Shown one piece after another: positions 20,990-32,949 of a stretch of DNA of 64,000 nt; within the stretch, counting starts at the first letter, position 1, and the number at the start of each line of letters is the position of its first letter. Source of the DNA: Termitomyces sp. T153 (lineage: Eukaryota; Basidiomycota; Agaricomycetes; Agaricales; Lyophyllaceae); assembly GCA_018296165.2 (NCBI GenBank), contig JACKQL020000003.1, forward strand, positions 1,488,001 to 1,552,000. The letters run 5' to 3'. The notes beneath the pieces were generated by a model, which was given only the letters and a program-made list of their open reading frames with translations, had not been told where the DNA came from and made no database searches. Both the position numbers and the translations under genes were made by a program.

Positions 20990-23790
20990 ACACTGGAATA
21001 TGCAGTCTGTCAACAATGCCAGGCTGTTCAAGCAGATTTGTTGGGAGTACTACTTCTTGTTGGAGTTGTAGATCCCTGGATATAATGAGCTGCATCCTCT
21101 TTCAATCTCTCTGCTTGAGATCTCCTTTGTCTCTTGGAGATGATTGGTAGCAGGTCAGGTGACACCTTGCACTTCTGACATGCCAGTTGATAGTATGGTG
21201 TTTTCTCTATTTCTGTTTCATGTGTGTCCTCTTCCTGGTTGAGAATTTCAAGAATAGATCTAGGAACTGCATAGCAAGGAGACCCATCTGCTGGGCTATT
21301 GATTGGAGTTACTAGGTTATTCCATCCTCTTTGCCATAGCTGTTGTATAGTGACATTGTTGATGATCTTAAGACTTATTTGGAGATTGGACATGGGTGTG
21401 GTGTCAGGTTTGCAAGACAGATTCAGCTCTACAGTGCTGGCATTGCCAGCTAGATTGCCTGATGGATCTGGTTGGCTTACAATTCTAGGTTCACTAGATG
21501 AATTGGGTTGGCTCGCAATGCCAAGAGTGCCAGCAGGTTTGCCAGCCAGATTTGGGGGGCCTACTATGCTGGATTTTCCAGCCAGAGAATTTCCTGCCAT
21601 ATCACCACTGGATGATCCAACATGCTTTTGTTTCTCTAACATTCTCCTTTCTTTTAAGCTGCCTTATGTGACACTGTAGAAGCAGCCCTCTTTTCATGGT
21701 CAGCACAAGTGCCATACTCAGCAGGAACCCTGTTCTTATTCTTGTTGACATAAACCTTCCACTAGAAGGTATCACTGGATCCATGTTCTTCTCAACAATC
21801 TCTCCAGAACTTTAGAAGGTGCAACAGCTCTGATCAACCAAGATTGGGGGGATCCTTGAATTCTAGTGATACAGAAAGATATCTTGAATTGATGAATTTA
21901 GTACAATTCAACTGCACAGCATTGTATGGAGCTGATTTGTAATAGAGGCCTGAGGCAATTTTTGAGTATTTTTCAGTGAGAAAGATTTGAAGAACCAGGA
22001 CAACAAATTTACTATAATGGCTGTTCAAGTAGTCTGAGATGAGCATTTCCAATTCTGACCAGGTTTGGACCATGTTGCTTAGTGGAGGTGGTAGTATTTG
22101 GAAACCATCACTGTCTTGCTCAAGAGCAAGATCAGGATGGGTCAGGACAGAAGGAGTAGTGTCCTGTTGCAAGGTGTCATTTGTTGCTCTATGTGTGCCC
22201 AGGAGAGCAGACATGTAGTTCACCATCTTCTGTTTGAAGTCACCTACAAGGTCAGAAAACATGTTTTCAAATGAATACCAGTTTATCCATGTCAAGTGAG
22301 ACATATTGTCATGTCTACAAGTACAACATGGTTAAAAAAAATTCAAATCTGGCATAACATGCACCTACACTCTAAGAGTCATGCCTTCTTCTGCAATCCA
22401 TCCTACAACAGTCCAGCTCAACATGCCCATCTCTTTAAAACAAAGGGTGTCTGGATCATCAACCCATTTCAAACCATATTTGTCTGCCTTTCTAAAAAAA
22501 ACATCAGAACAGATCATGAGACAGATAGCAGATACTGAAGGCTGGAGCAGATAGGAGACCAACAGCTCTACATTGGACAGAAGTGAGGATTGGACAGCAG
22601 ACACTGGATAGCAGGCCACCAGCAAGTTGAGGAGCAATATAATAACTTTGAAACAAAAAAAAAGACTACTCACTTGCACTGGATATCCAGTGGATTTCCT
22701 TTCTTACTCCACTGAGTGGCTGTCATCCATAAGTGGTTTTCCTCCTCTGGACTTAGCTAATTTATAATATTTTTCACAGCCACATTGTACTGTGAAAATG
22801 CTCCTAGTCATGAGCTGTCAAAATCCTCAACACCCAGCAAGTTTTTTATCTCCTGATTAATTTCCTTTGACATTGTTTGCTGGACCATGTTTCTAACAGA
22901 AATTTGCATGAGTGCTCTTGAATCTTTATGTTGGTTATATGGTCTCCAGAATTTTTTATGTAGTTTCCAACTTTCTACTGGAAGGCATTAGAAGTCTGGA
23001 TTTAGCAAACATGAATGGGGACTCACCTTTATTTTCTCTGCCCACTCTTCTCCAGTTTCTGGTGCTGTTTCCTTACTGGCCCAGTAGTTGAAAATATCAG
23101 TGAGGATTTTATCTTTTAAGATAGTGGTTCTAGCCAGACAATTTGGTTCTTGCTAGTACATTTTCTTATATGGTTCAAAAATTGCCCTCTCATCTACAGT
23201 GAAGAGTGATTTTGTTTGTCTTTTTCTCAGAGAAAATATTGGTTCTGGTGCCTAGTGGACATTGGATATGGGCTCATTGGACAAGGACATTTTGTAGGCC
23301 CATTTGTTAAATTCAAGTTTTGTCAGACACTGAATCACATGATCTTTCACCCACATGAAAACTTTCATAGAGAATGCACTGGAGCTGGTGTCTGCCCACC
23401 AGAGCAGATGAAGGCTGTCTGGGAAGGTCTGTTTCTCTCTATGTCAAAAAACTGTCTGTCTCTTCATTGAATTGTTGTGCACCAATTGAAGAATGTCCAT
23501 AGATGACCTACTGGATCAGATGTCTGTTCAGCAGACTGGACATTGGACAGCAGTCCACAAGTTCTGCCAATTCAATCAAATTATCTTGTACAAGTCTTGC
23601 TAATTTTTTCCTGACCTACTAAGGAGCACACAGATTTCAGATAACCTTGAAGAACTACACCAGCTGTGAGGAAATCTGATTTGTTGCTAATGTCACCAAC
23701 CCTAATGAATATCTGTTTTTCTATTTTCCCTTCTATTGTCCATTTTGGCAGACAGTCTGATGGTGGCTTTCCTACACTAGCCTAGTGCAT
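20990..23790 (-). pseudogene. KDZ-linked companion gene (unknown function), full-length but broken
   Basis: Minus-strand frames give a multi-exon protein with no recognised domain. Blocks include KIKVSPHSCLLNPDF, NQEIKNLLGVEDFDSS, HLWMTATQWSKKGNPLD, ADKYGLKWVDDPDTLCF, a THPDLALEQDSDGF block, and a C-terminal part with SSDTFWWKVYVNKNKN. At least one GT-AG intron (donor GTGAGTAGTC near 22675) is visible. It ends in a polar tail (TTPTRSSTPNKSA). It is divergently placed from the KDZ transposase at 24023. Related copies lie at 32950-34460 and 41760-42960, so it travels with the transposon. Several stops make it a pseudogene. Confidence 0.55.
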
Positions 23791-24022
23791 ATCACTTGAG
23801 GAAAACTTTTACAACAAAATTTTCTTTGAGAATACCTAATATTGTGGAAAGATTGCTGATATCAATCATCATCTATTGCACATCACTTGCACCTCTTCAC
23901 ATCAACCAATTATCTTGTACAGGGCTCATAACAATTTTCCTTTCCCATTCCATATGTGCTACTATATATATTCTAGGATATCTCCTGCTGGCAGGCACAC
24001 TCTTTGACACCTCATTTGCACC

Positions 24023-27000
24023 ATGAATTTAAATGCTATGATGAAGCACCAGCAGCACAAGCAACCAAAACCTACAGTTCTCAGGCAAAGAGATCTTATG
24101 CCTGCTGAAGAAAAGACAAGAGTCATCTAGAACTCTAGAGGATTACCTACACTGGTGAAAGAACAAGTGCCCATTGATCCAATTCCAGTTGTCACTTCTG
24201 CTGTACCATTCCCAGCCACCAATGATGACCATGATTTCTCTGGGGATGCTACAATGATAGATAATATATATCCTGTTCCCATGAAGCATGGCAAGGTAAA
24301 TTTTCATGGAAAAATTGTGCAACATATTATTGTTCATATCTTATAGACACAAGCAGACTATCTGGATAACTTCATCAACTATGTTTCACAGTTGCTCAAT
24401 GGTTTACTCAGTCATGAATGCATTGGTGATATTACCCATTGTCATGCATGTCCTGATAAACATTTTGTGTGATGGAAATGCCATTATTGCATTAGTTCAA
24501 GAATTTTTTGTCATAGGTGTTTATGCTGAACACACCAGTCCAACCCACTTCACTGATCAGAGATATGGAATGGAAAATACTTCAAGCCCATTAATGTATC
24601 TGATGCAGGTGGCTATTTCTATGTTCCCCACCATGCAATTCACAATTGCCATGGTGGCATGACCTGGGTGAATGTTCTTGAGGACTATGAACAAAAAAAT
24701 GACATTAAAGAGCAAGACTTCCTGCAAGCCATCCAGAGTATGTCCACATTGTCACAGTGTCATCAGGCATGCTGAACCAATTGATATCAATATAAATACA
24801 GGGATTGATAGAAACAGGTTTCTGGCACCAAATCTGCCAATGGAAATGCAGTTTTAATCAAGTAATCTGTCCCTGAAAATGCAGTTTTTAGCAGTGGATC
24901 TATCCTACAGAGTGGTGGATCTGCTGTCCTATCAGTTGCTGCAGCAGGAGCAATGGTTTTTGTCAGTGGATTCCATGGATCTGGGGTAAAATCCATCAAA
25001 TGTGTCTATGCCTACCTCACATGCTGAAATTCTGGCTAGAATTCAGATACTAGAGGAGGAGCAACAGGAACTAAAGGACAATGACACTATGGAAGGTGGA
25101 GAACTGCCATTGGAACAAGTACCAATGGAAGATGGTCCTTCACATGGACCACAAGAAATGGAGGAAAATCCATACTGCTCATGTTGATGAACTTCCTCCC
25201 TCTGCAGCCACTGCTGGTTTCAATACACCATTTGCATATGGGTGCCATATTGAGAGAATTGATTGCTTTGAAAACTCAATTGCATGCATTGTATGCACAA
25301 CTGGTGTGCACTACATCAGTGTTGTTGTTGCATGCAAGTGTTCTGGCCAAGATCTCTTGGTTGAGGATGTCATTCACTCCCAGCTGATTCCCAGCACATT
25401 TGACCAGATGAGAACATATTTTACAACAGCCATTCTGAATGATCTTCATCTGACTAATTTAGAGTGCAAAGCCTCTGCTTATCAGTATTGACAGAAAGTT
25501 GTGAGGATTATTTCATCAATTGCTTCTTCAGGTGAAGTAGATAACCTCTATCATGAATTACAACAACTTTTGCAGTCATGGTGCTAGTTAAAAAATTGAA
25601 ATGGGCAGGTTTTGGACATGATGAGACAAAAGAACCAATGGCACCAGAGCACAGTGAGCTTGCAATATTCTGTTCTACTTGCCCTCAGCCAGGAGTGAAT
25701 ATTCTGTCAAACTGGGAAGAAGATCCAGTTCTGTGGAAGTTCAATTGCTCATTGATGGTGGATGGAAATTTCAAGGCAGATCATGTCCATCATCATAATC
25801 CTGCTTAGGATGTATGGCATTACAAAGGAGGTGGAATAATGCCAGGAGGGATGAACTTGATGAATATCTTAAGTTTGCAAAGGATAGGCCAATGGTGAGT
25901 TTTTTCTCAGATTGCTAACATGTGCCATTATTGATTGACTATTAATGTTTGCATCCAAATTGCCCCTGTCTGCCATCCACTATTAACCTCCACTCCAGCT
26001 ATTAACTTGATCCAAATGCCCCATCCAATATCTGCCATCCACCATCTACTATTAACCCCCACTCTGTCCATCTAGTGGGTCCATTGCCAAGGAGCTCCTT
26101 GTGAAAACACATTCAAGGCCAACAAAAAGGCACTTCTATTGAACAAATCATGCAACATTACTGGAGTTGTTGCAATAGCATGCACCTGCCACAGCTGCTT
26201 TGCTCCCAATAGTGTAACAAACTTAACCCATGGTGAAGGCCAAGTGTATACAGACTTTTCCATCACACATGCACTGAAGACAACCAACATGGAATCTATT
26301 AAGCATCTCTTGCTAGTATATGACATAGCATGCCAGTGGTGTGTCAAGTTTTTTGAACAATTAGCAGAGGTGGAGGAAGTTTTACCAGATAATCTACTGG
26401 TTGACTATGCAATTGGCCTCCTTCATGTCCATGGCCACAAAGAAAATTGCCTTTTCCACTTTGCCCCATCATTTATTCCAGGAGTTGGCCACATTGCTGG
26501 GGAGATAATTGAAAGTCTTTGGTCTACTCTCAATGAAGTTTCACAGATGGCACAAACCACTACTCTTGCACATCAGGCAGAAATCCTTGACAATCATATG
26601 TGTGACTCCAACTGGAAGAAGTTACTTGATATGGTTCGTTCCCTATGCCAAAAATACTTAACAGCCATTGAGATGAGTGAGGCTGCTGTTCATTATTTTG
26701 CTAAATGGTCCATGAGTATTTCAGCAGAACTGATATCAAGCTAGGAGGCTGAGATCACCATTGCTGAAAGTCTGAGGGACCAAGACAAAAAGGCAATGGA
26801 CATTCTTAAGGCTTGGACCATAGGCCTCCAAGCAAGACATGGTGGTAATCTGGCAGACACTGGATCAGAAGCCAGGGGCCAGATGCCAGATACTGATACA
26901 TTCTGGATTCAACTTGCACTTGACATTGAAGAATGGCAGTGAGTCAAACCCAGATGGTTTCACAACCATTAGACTAAGTGTTATATCAGGATTGCATTAC

Positions 27001-28080
27001 AAGACCATGTCTGTCAGATGAGTTAGCAGGCATGAGAGGATGAGCAACAAAAGGTTGAAGCAGACAGAGAATTGTTAAGGGTTCAACTGAATGTCCTGGC
27101 TGCTTCCCAAGCCAAGCTTGGTTATTCTTCCAATTTACAAAGGACTACACCACTCAAGGTGGATGAGATTCCTAGTGCATTTGATGAAGAAACATGAAAA
27201 GACAATGAAACATTGCCATATCCAGTGGCAAACCTGCTGGCTAGACTGGATCTGCTGTTGGAACTGAATTTCACTGCACCAGAAGACTTTGAAATATTCT
27301 TGCCATCAACAATTGCTGGCAATTGCTCAGAGCTGTTCAGTATTGAAAGGTAATTGCATTTGCTTCAAATCAAAAGGCATATTCAAGCACTACAAGAGCT
27401 CATTGCTGAAAAATCTTTCATGTATTCTCATGTTGTCTGGGTTGCTCCAAGCAAAAGTGTCAAAACCCAAGCCAGGGCATCAATTGACAAAATTCAGATA
27501 GCCATTTTTATTAAAGCCAGAGCTTATGGAAATTGTTGCAGTGCTCTTATGCAATTAGACATAGATTCTGCATTCAACAAAAAATATTGCATTCTGCAGA
27601 AAATGGATCTTGTAGCAAGCATGGCTATACATGATCCAAATATTCCAGGATCATTAAGAATAAAGGTTTCTTGGATATGGCAAGCTAAGCCAGATACAGA
27701 AAATGACCTTAAAACTCTCTGTGAATGTAAGTTGCTTTCTGCTTGAATATCTGTCATATCATTCTCAATTTGCTTGCCAATTCTGTTCATTCACCATATC
27801 TGTTTATTTGTTGTCAATGCATTGGCCCACTTTCCTCTTCAATTTGCCAGTATCAAATTCCTAATTAATCTCACCAGTCCATTGAGTGCACTACCTCTGC
27901 ACAAGAGCACAACAAAACAGATGTACAGAAGAATCTCAGCTTGTTACCAGTGAAATGGAATGGACTGTTTGCTATTTTCTTAAGCAGGCAGAAATCTGGT
28001 CCCAGAGGGCATGTCAGCCAAGAAAAAAGGCCTCCAAGCCTATGCTGACAAAAAGGTGGCCATGTGGCATGAACTGAGTT
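24023..28080 (+). pseudogene. KDZ (Kyakuja-Dileera-Zisupton) transposase
   Basis: The start is placed at the ATG at 24023 (peptide MNLNAMMKHQQHK), a basic N-terminus. A cysteine-rich segment follows (GDITHCHACPDKH), then a CxC2-like block near 25200-25500 (CTTGVHYISVVVACKCSG; FDQMRTYFTTAILNDL). The KDZ core lies at 26139-26744 with LLLVYDIACQWCVKFF, LLHVHGHKENCLFHF, FIPGVGHIAGEIIESLWS and LDNHMCDSNWKK. The C-terminal helical part is near 27354-27745, followed by an intron and 27886-28077 (SEMEWTVCYFLKQAEIW). KDZ proteins are cut-and-paste transposases of large fungal elements. Stops in several exons and loss of CpG show it is inactive. Confidence 0.8.
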
Positions 28081-28099
28081 CTTTGGCAACTCATAAGCT

Positions 28100-30560
28100 C
28101 AGAAGAATATACAATGATTTTACACCTTCTCAAAGAGCAACAACACCTTTATGATGGGGAGTGCAATGGGATGAACAAATGGCTGATATGCCATATATAC
28201 TGGATTCACCATGCATGTCATATCTATCATGCCAACCAGAACCACCATTTCCATAATGGATTTGCAACCTTACTACTTTGGAACAATGACATGTTTAGTC
28301 TATATTGTTGATTCTGCTGCTGTAAAAGACCTACTTTCCCCAACTACTAGGCCATACTTGTGCCAAATCATTATAGCTTTGCACTCTTACATGGCCTCTA
28401 CTGCTGCTCTACAAACTCAAGCCTTAGTTGACCAACAGTCACTGGGTCTCCAAAGACTGATATTTTATATTGAATCATGGGTGCATGCAGCACTTGCCAT
28501 CTATGGCAACCTTGAGGAATGCAAGGATTTTAGGTAGAGGTTACAATACCTGGATAAAGAATTTGTAAGGTGTCTTGGATTGCAATGGAGTTTATCTGAT
28601 ATCTGGGCCAGAACTATATTCTCCTATATCTGAGTATAGCAGTATTAAACAACATTAAATACAATGTTTCAGACCTCATCATGTGTCTGAGCATTGGTAC
28701 CTTCTAGCAGACAGAGATGACATCCCTCAAGAAGCCTGGGAGTTCTTTCAGGCATGGACAGTTCCCACCCATCCGGGTCAAGTTGTACATTGGTATGGCT
28801 GTGATTGGTGGAACTATATAGGTATTGAGACCAGGCACCTAAACAATGAGACTGCTGAGGGCTGTCTCCTCATCCATCAAAACACAACTTGTGATGAAGA
28901 ATTGTCAAGCCAAAGCAGTGTCCACTGGAAAGCCCTCTTGGCTCTAGACAAGTTCCAATGACCAGCTGGACCAAAATTCTCATTGATGGCAAATGACCCA
29001 ATCTGCCAATTCTCAAGTCCATCTGCCAGACCTAGCTCCACTCACTTCTCTGGTGCTGATTCTATTGTGCCATTACACTTAGGAGAACTCACTGGTATTG
29101 ACTGAATCACCAATTTCCTGAGTAGCAATGGTGCAATACCATCTGACTGTGCCTCTCTAACCTCTGTGCCTGACACTCAATCACCTGCATGGCCTCCATC
29201 AATGCTTGACAAGGCTATTGATCCTTCCAATCCACACCATCCATTCCACCACCTCTTCCTTAAAAGTAGGAAGAATCCTGAGCTCATCTATTACTCCACA
29301 AAGAAATCATCTGCTATTCAAGCACAAGCACAGTCTCAATGAGCACAGTTTCAATGAGCACAGTCTCAATCCCTTTTCCATCCTGTTTCCCTTGTTTGGC
29401 AGAGCTTCTTCTCACTGGCACAAAGTGATGAGGAACAGATGGATGTTGAGAATCCATTGTTTGATGACCCAGACCTCAGGAGTATGACTTTTGAGCCATA
29501 CTAGTTCAACAACATTCCACCTCTGTTTCATGCTGAGGAAAGTGGATCAGATGAGGAACACCTCCTGCTGCTCTTCATTGTATCAAACAATTGGTCAGAC
29601 AGCAGAAGGGAGCCAAATAATGGTGGGCTTCCTTCTTTGTTTATGGCAACAGATGATGGGTCTGACAATGGTGACAGGGCTGACAGCAGAGGTGAACCAG
29701 ATGATGGTGGCATCCCTCCTCTCTTCATTGTTGTGGATGTGGGTCTGACAAGGAGGTGATATCTGACAATGGCAATATACTGAGGGATGATAGTCTTCCT
29801 CCCCTTTTTATTGCATCAGATGCTAGATCTAACAATGGAACTTCAATTGCCAGATCTGGAGAATATGTACTGACAAATATAATATACATCCACATAGCAG
29901 ACTAACCTGCTGGAGAGATCCCCCCCTCATCATTCCACCAGGAATATCACCAAATTCTGCAATGGATAGTGATTCTGCACCATCTCTATTCATTCCAGAT
30001 CACAATTCACATCTGTTGGATAGCAACTCTGCAACAGACACTGAACATAGACCAGCCTACTTGATTCTACCAGATGATGAAAGTTCATCTGGTGCTCCCC
30101 CTATTACTCATGGGAATAATATGGAGGAGTGGCAAAGATATGATGAAAGAGTAACACCATGTGAGGATAAGAGATGCATTGAGATGCTGTACCAGAAATG
30201 TGAGTCAATCTGCATCATTTACCTGGCAGACCTGATTGTTTCTGACAGAACAAGCTTTTTAGTGAGCAAGAGATCATGGAGGATGTAGGCCCATTGGCCC
30301 TTTCACCTCAGTTGACTTTGCTGACATTTCTGATGTTCTCTCAGAAACTTCAACTTCATCAACCACAACATCAAGTGGTGTGGGAACTCTTCCAGAGGAT
30401 CTATCTACACCACTTGACTTTGAGTATATAAGCAACACTGGTTTCTTCTTGGATTTGGAATCAGAACTTGGAGGATGGAGCCCATTGATATAGACAGAAT
30501 CTCTGTAAATATGAAAGGAAAAGATGCAAAAAAGATGCTGTGGCCACACTGCTAGTAGGA
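28100..30560 (+). pseudogene. Downstream part of KDZ unit: unknown conserved block and acidic repeat tail
   Basis: Around 28683-28961 the frame reads WYLLADRDDIPQEAWEFF, TVPTHPGQVVHWYG and NYIGIETRHLNNETAEG, a well-formed protein block that I do not recognise. From about 29400 to 30500 an acidic, Ser-rich tail follows with repeated motifs PPLFHAEESGSDE, PSLFMATDDGSDNG, PPLFIVVDVG, PPLFIASDARSN and PSLFIPDHNS. The end (DFADISDVLSETST; STPLDFEYISNTGFFL) recurs in the copy at 47127. It could be the C-terminal region of the transposase or a second gene of the element. One frameshift and several stops are present. Confidence 0.45.
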
Positions 30561-30727
30561 GAAATGAGAGTACACTGTGGTGCTAGGGACAATGGGCACA
30601 CCACATTCCCAACCCCTGCTGGAAGACCCTCAACTTGAACTGGAATGATGATCAATCCAGACCACTGAAGCATAGTGCTTTGGAAAGATAAGCCAGTTAC
30701 AAGCATATGTTGTAGCAAACAGTGGAC
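30561..30727. other. KDZ 3' non-coding tail, start
   Basis: Non-coding, with similarity to 47400-47730 in the second KDZ tail. Confidence 0.4.
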
Positions 30728-31290
30728 AATCAAAAACAAATTCATAGACAACAAATGTCAAGCAAAGGATTCAAACCCTCAACCTGAGCAGATGAGACTG
30801 CAGACATTGGCAGAGCTCTAACATTCTAACCCATTAAACCACAAGGGCCTGTTATATCAGGCAAGTTAATGTTGAAACAAACAATGGTTGATTGAAATGA
30901 TGACTAAAAAAAATGTTTCCATACCATCAGAATCAAGCAAGAGATTCAAAGCCTCAGCCTGTGCATATGAGGCTGCAGACATCAGCAGACCTCTAATGTT
31001 CAAAACCATTAGGCCACAGGGGCTTGCTATATTAAGCAAATTAAGAGAATCTGTAAAGCACTGCAGCAATCGAGAATTTGGCAGGTAGTCAGCCTGAATA
31101 CCCAAACCATAAGAGTATTTTGCTTCAGAGTGTGCTTAAACATTAGTTAGAGCATAGGAGAAAAAGTGCAATATATAAAATAAAAGACCAAATCAGTAGA
31201 TAATTGTCAGATCAGGGATTTGAACCCTCATCCTGACAAAGAGAAGGATAACCTTATGGCACTTTGAACCACTAAGCCATGATACTGTCC
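30728..31290 (-). repeat. tRNA-like repeat array, cluster 2 (3 units)
   Basis: Three units near 30751-30858, 30920-31030 and 31202-31290. On the minus strand each has an A-box-like motif (for example TGGTTTAATGG, TGGCTTAGTGG) and a B-box-like motif (GGTTTGAATCC, GGTTCAAATCC). The array lies in the 3' tail of the KDZ unit and corresponds to the longer array at 47740-48946. Confidence 0.55.
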
Positions 31291-31870
31291 CAAGAATGAT
31301 ATTTTCACCAATCATCTGCAGAGTGCCCAAATCATTGGCATGGTCATTTCCACTAGGCTTGCAACAGATGAACAGTTCTGTGATGGCTTCTTGCCCCTAC
31401 AAAAATGCATCTGTGATGCCTTCCCATGCCTTACACTTTGACAGATATCTATACAGACAAACCAAGAGCTTTTGAATGGAAACACATCTGTAATGGATAT
31501 GCTTTTGTGATGGCATCTGGCAATGGACAAAAAAATTCAACAAGTGGAGTGGCCTAAAAAGCTGGCTAACAGAACTGCCTTTGGCAACAGATGTCATATA
31601 GCAATGGAAAGTGGAAACAATGAAAAGAGTTATATGATGGCACACACCAGCTAATGGAACTGCTTTTTGCAATGAATGTGATATAACAATGAAAAGCAGA
31701 CAGCAGCTGTCTGCTGATACCATTGACAACAATACAATATATGACTCCCACAAACTAAGAGGGCAGTTAAAGATGTCTGCTCAGAGTGTTTATGACAACC
31801 CATTGTAACATTGCAATGGCACCATTGCAGACATAACATTGTTAAGTTCTGCTACAATGCAGAGGACTGT
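31291..31870. repeat. KDZ 3' end region
   Basis: Non-coding. It matches 48947-49520 in the same orientation, from the CATCTGCAGAGTG block to the last shared motif TGCTACAATGCAGAGGACT, after which the two copies diverge. This point is therefore the likely right end of the element or of the shared segment. Confidence 0.6.
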
Positions 31871-31924
31871 GCTGGACATGTAGCATACAATACAAAACAT
31901 GTTCCACTACAATGTCTGACACAT

Positions 31925-32085
31925 GCACTTGTAGTGCCCTACCCTGCTCCAGAAGATCCCATCCTTGATTGTTGCCCTAAACCACTGCCACCACTAATTC
32001 TGGTTAATGATGAGAAGGATAAGTGGAGAAAGTTTTTGATAGCAGGATGTTCTGGGAAAAATTGCAGTTCAAGCTAAATTAGTTG
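31925..32085 (+). pseudogene. Gypsy integrase/chromodomain-linker fragment
   Basis: A plus-strand frame contains PYPAPEDPILDCCPKPLPPL and VNDEKDK, and a shifted frame DSRMFWEKLQFKL. These match the KLFPAPED ... LDSRIFQGKLQFK linker of gypsy-2 (51275-51985). It is a short orphan piece between two KDZ segments. Confidence 0.55.
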
Positions 32086-32104
32086 TTCACATTCCAGTAC
32101 AATG

Positions 32105-32835
32105 TGCTGGAAATTAGCTGTGAGTAAATAACATGCTGGATAAATCTTGGCCAGAATATCTGCATGCAGCAACCCTGATGTAGTGCACACCAGTTGTGTA
32201 TACAATAAATGCAATTAGGTTTACAATCAACTCTCTCAATATGGCACCCATATGGTGGACAGTGGATTGTAACCAGCAGTGGCTGAAGAGGGAGGAAGTC
32301 TATCTACAGGAGCACAGTGTGATACTCCATATATATTGGTCAATGGAACATCCTCCATTAGTACTTTTGCATCGCTATTGTTCAAGATGATTGTCAGGAC
32401 ATGCATGACAACAAGTAATATTACCAATGGATTCACAACTGAGTAAAGCATTGAGCCAGTGTGGAACATAGTTGATGAAGTTGTTGAGATATAGCATATG
32501 AACAATAATGTGTTGCACAATTTCAACATAGAAACTCATCTTGCCACACTTCATGGGGACAGGGAATATATCATCTAACCATTGTAGTATACCCAAAGAA
32601 TTCATTGTCATCACTATCAACTGGGAATGGTACAGAATAAGTGACAACTGGAATTGGACCAATGGGCACTTGTTTTTTTACCAGTACAGGTAATCCTCTA
32701 GAGTTTTGGATGACTCCTGTCTTTTCTTCAACAGGCATGAGATCTCTTTGCCAGAGAACTGTTGTTTTCAGTTCCTTGTGCTGCTGGCACTTCATTATAG
32801 CATTTGAGTTCATACTAGAAATGAGGTGTCAATGA
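32105..32835 (-). pseudogene. KDZ transposase N-terminal fragment (inverted copy)
   Basis: The minus strand repeats the first exons of the KDZ unit at 24023: MNSNAIMKCQQHKELKTTVL, RDLMPVEEKTGVIQ, VPIGPIPVVTYSVPFPVDSD. It stops at the equivalent of about 25390, inside the CxC block, so the transposase core is missing. It carries stops and little CpG. Confidence 0.7.
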
Positions 32836-32949
32836 GTGTGCCAGCAGGAGTTTCCCCAGGTATATGTAGCAGCAGGTAAGAGATGGGAAAGGCAAATTGT
32901 TATAAGCCCCATATGAGATGATTGGTCGATGTGAAGAGGTGCAAGTGAG

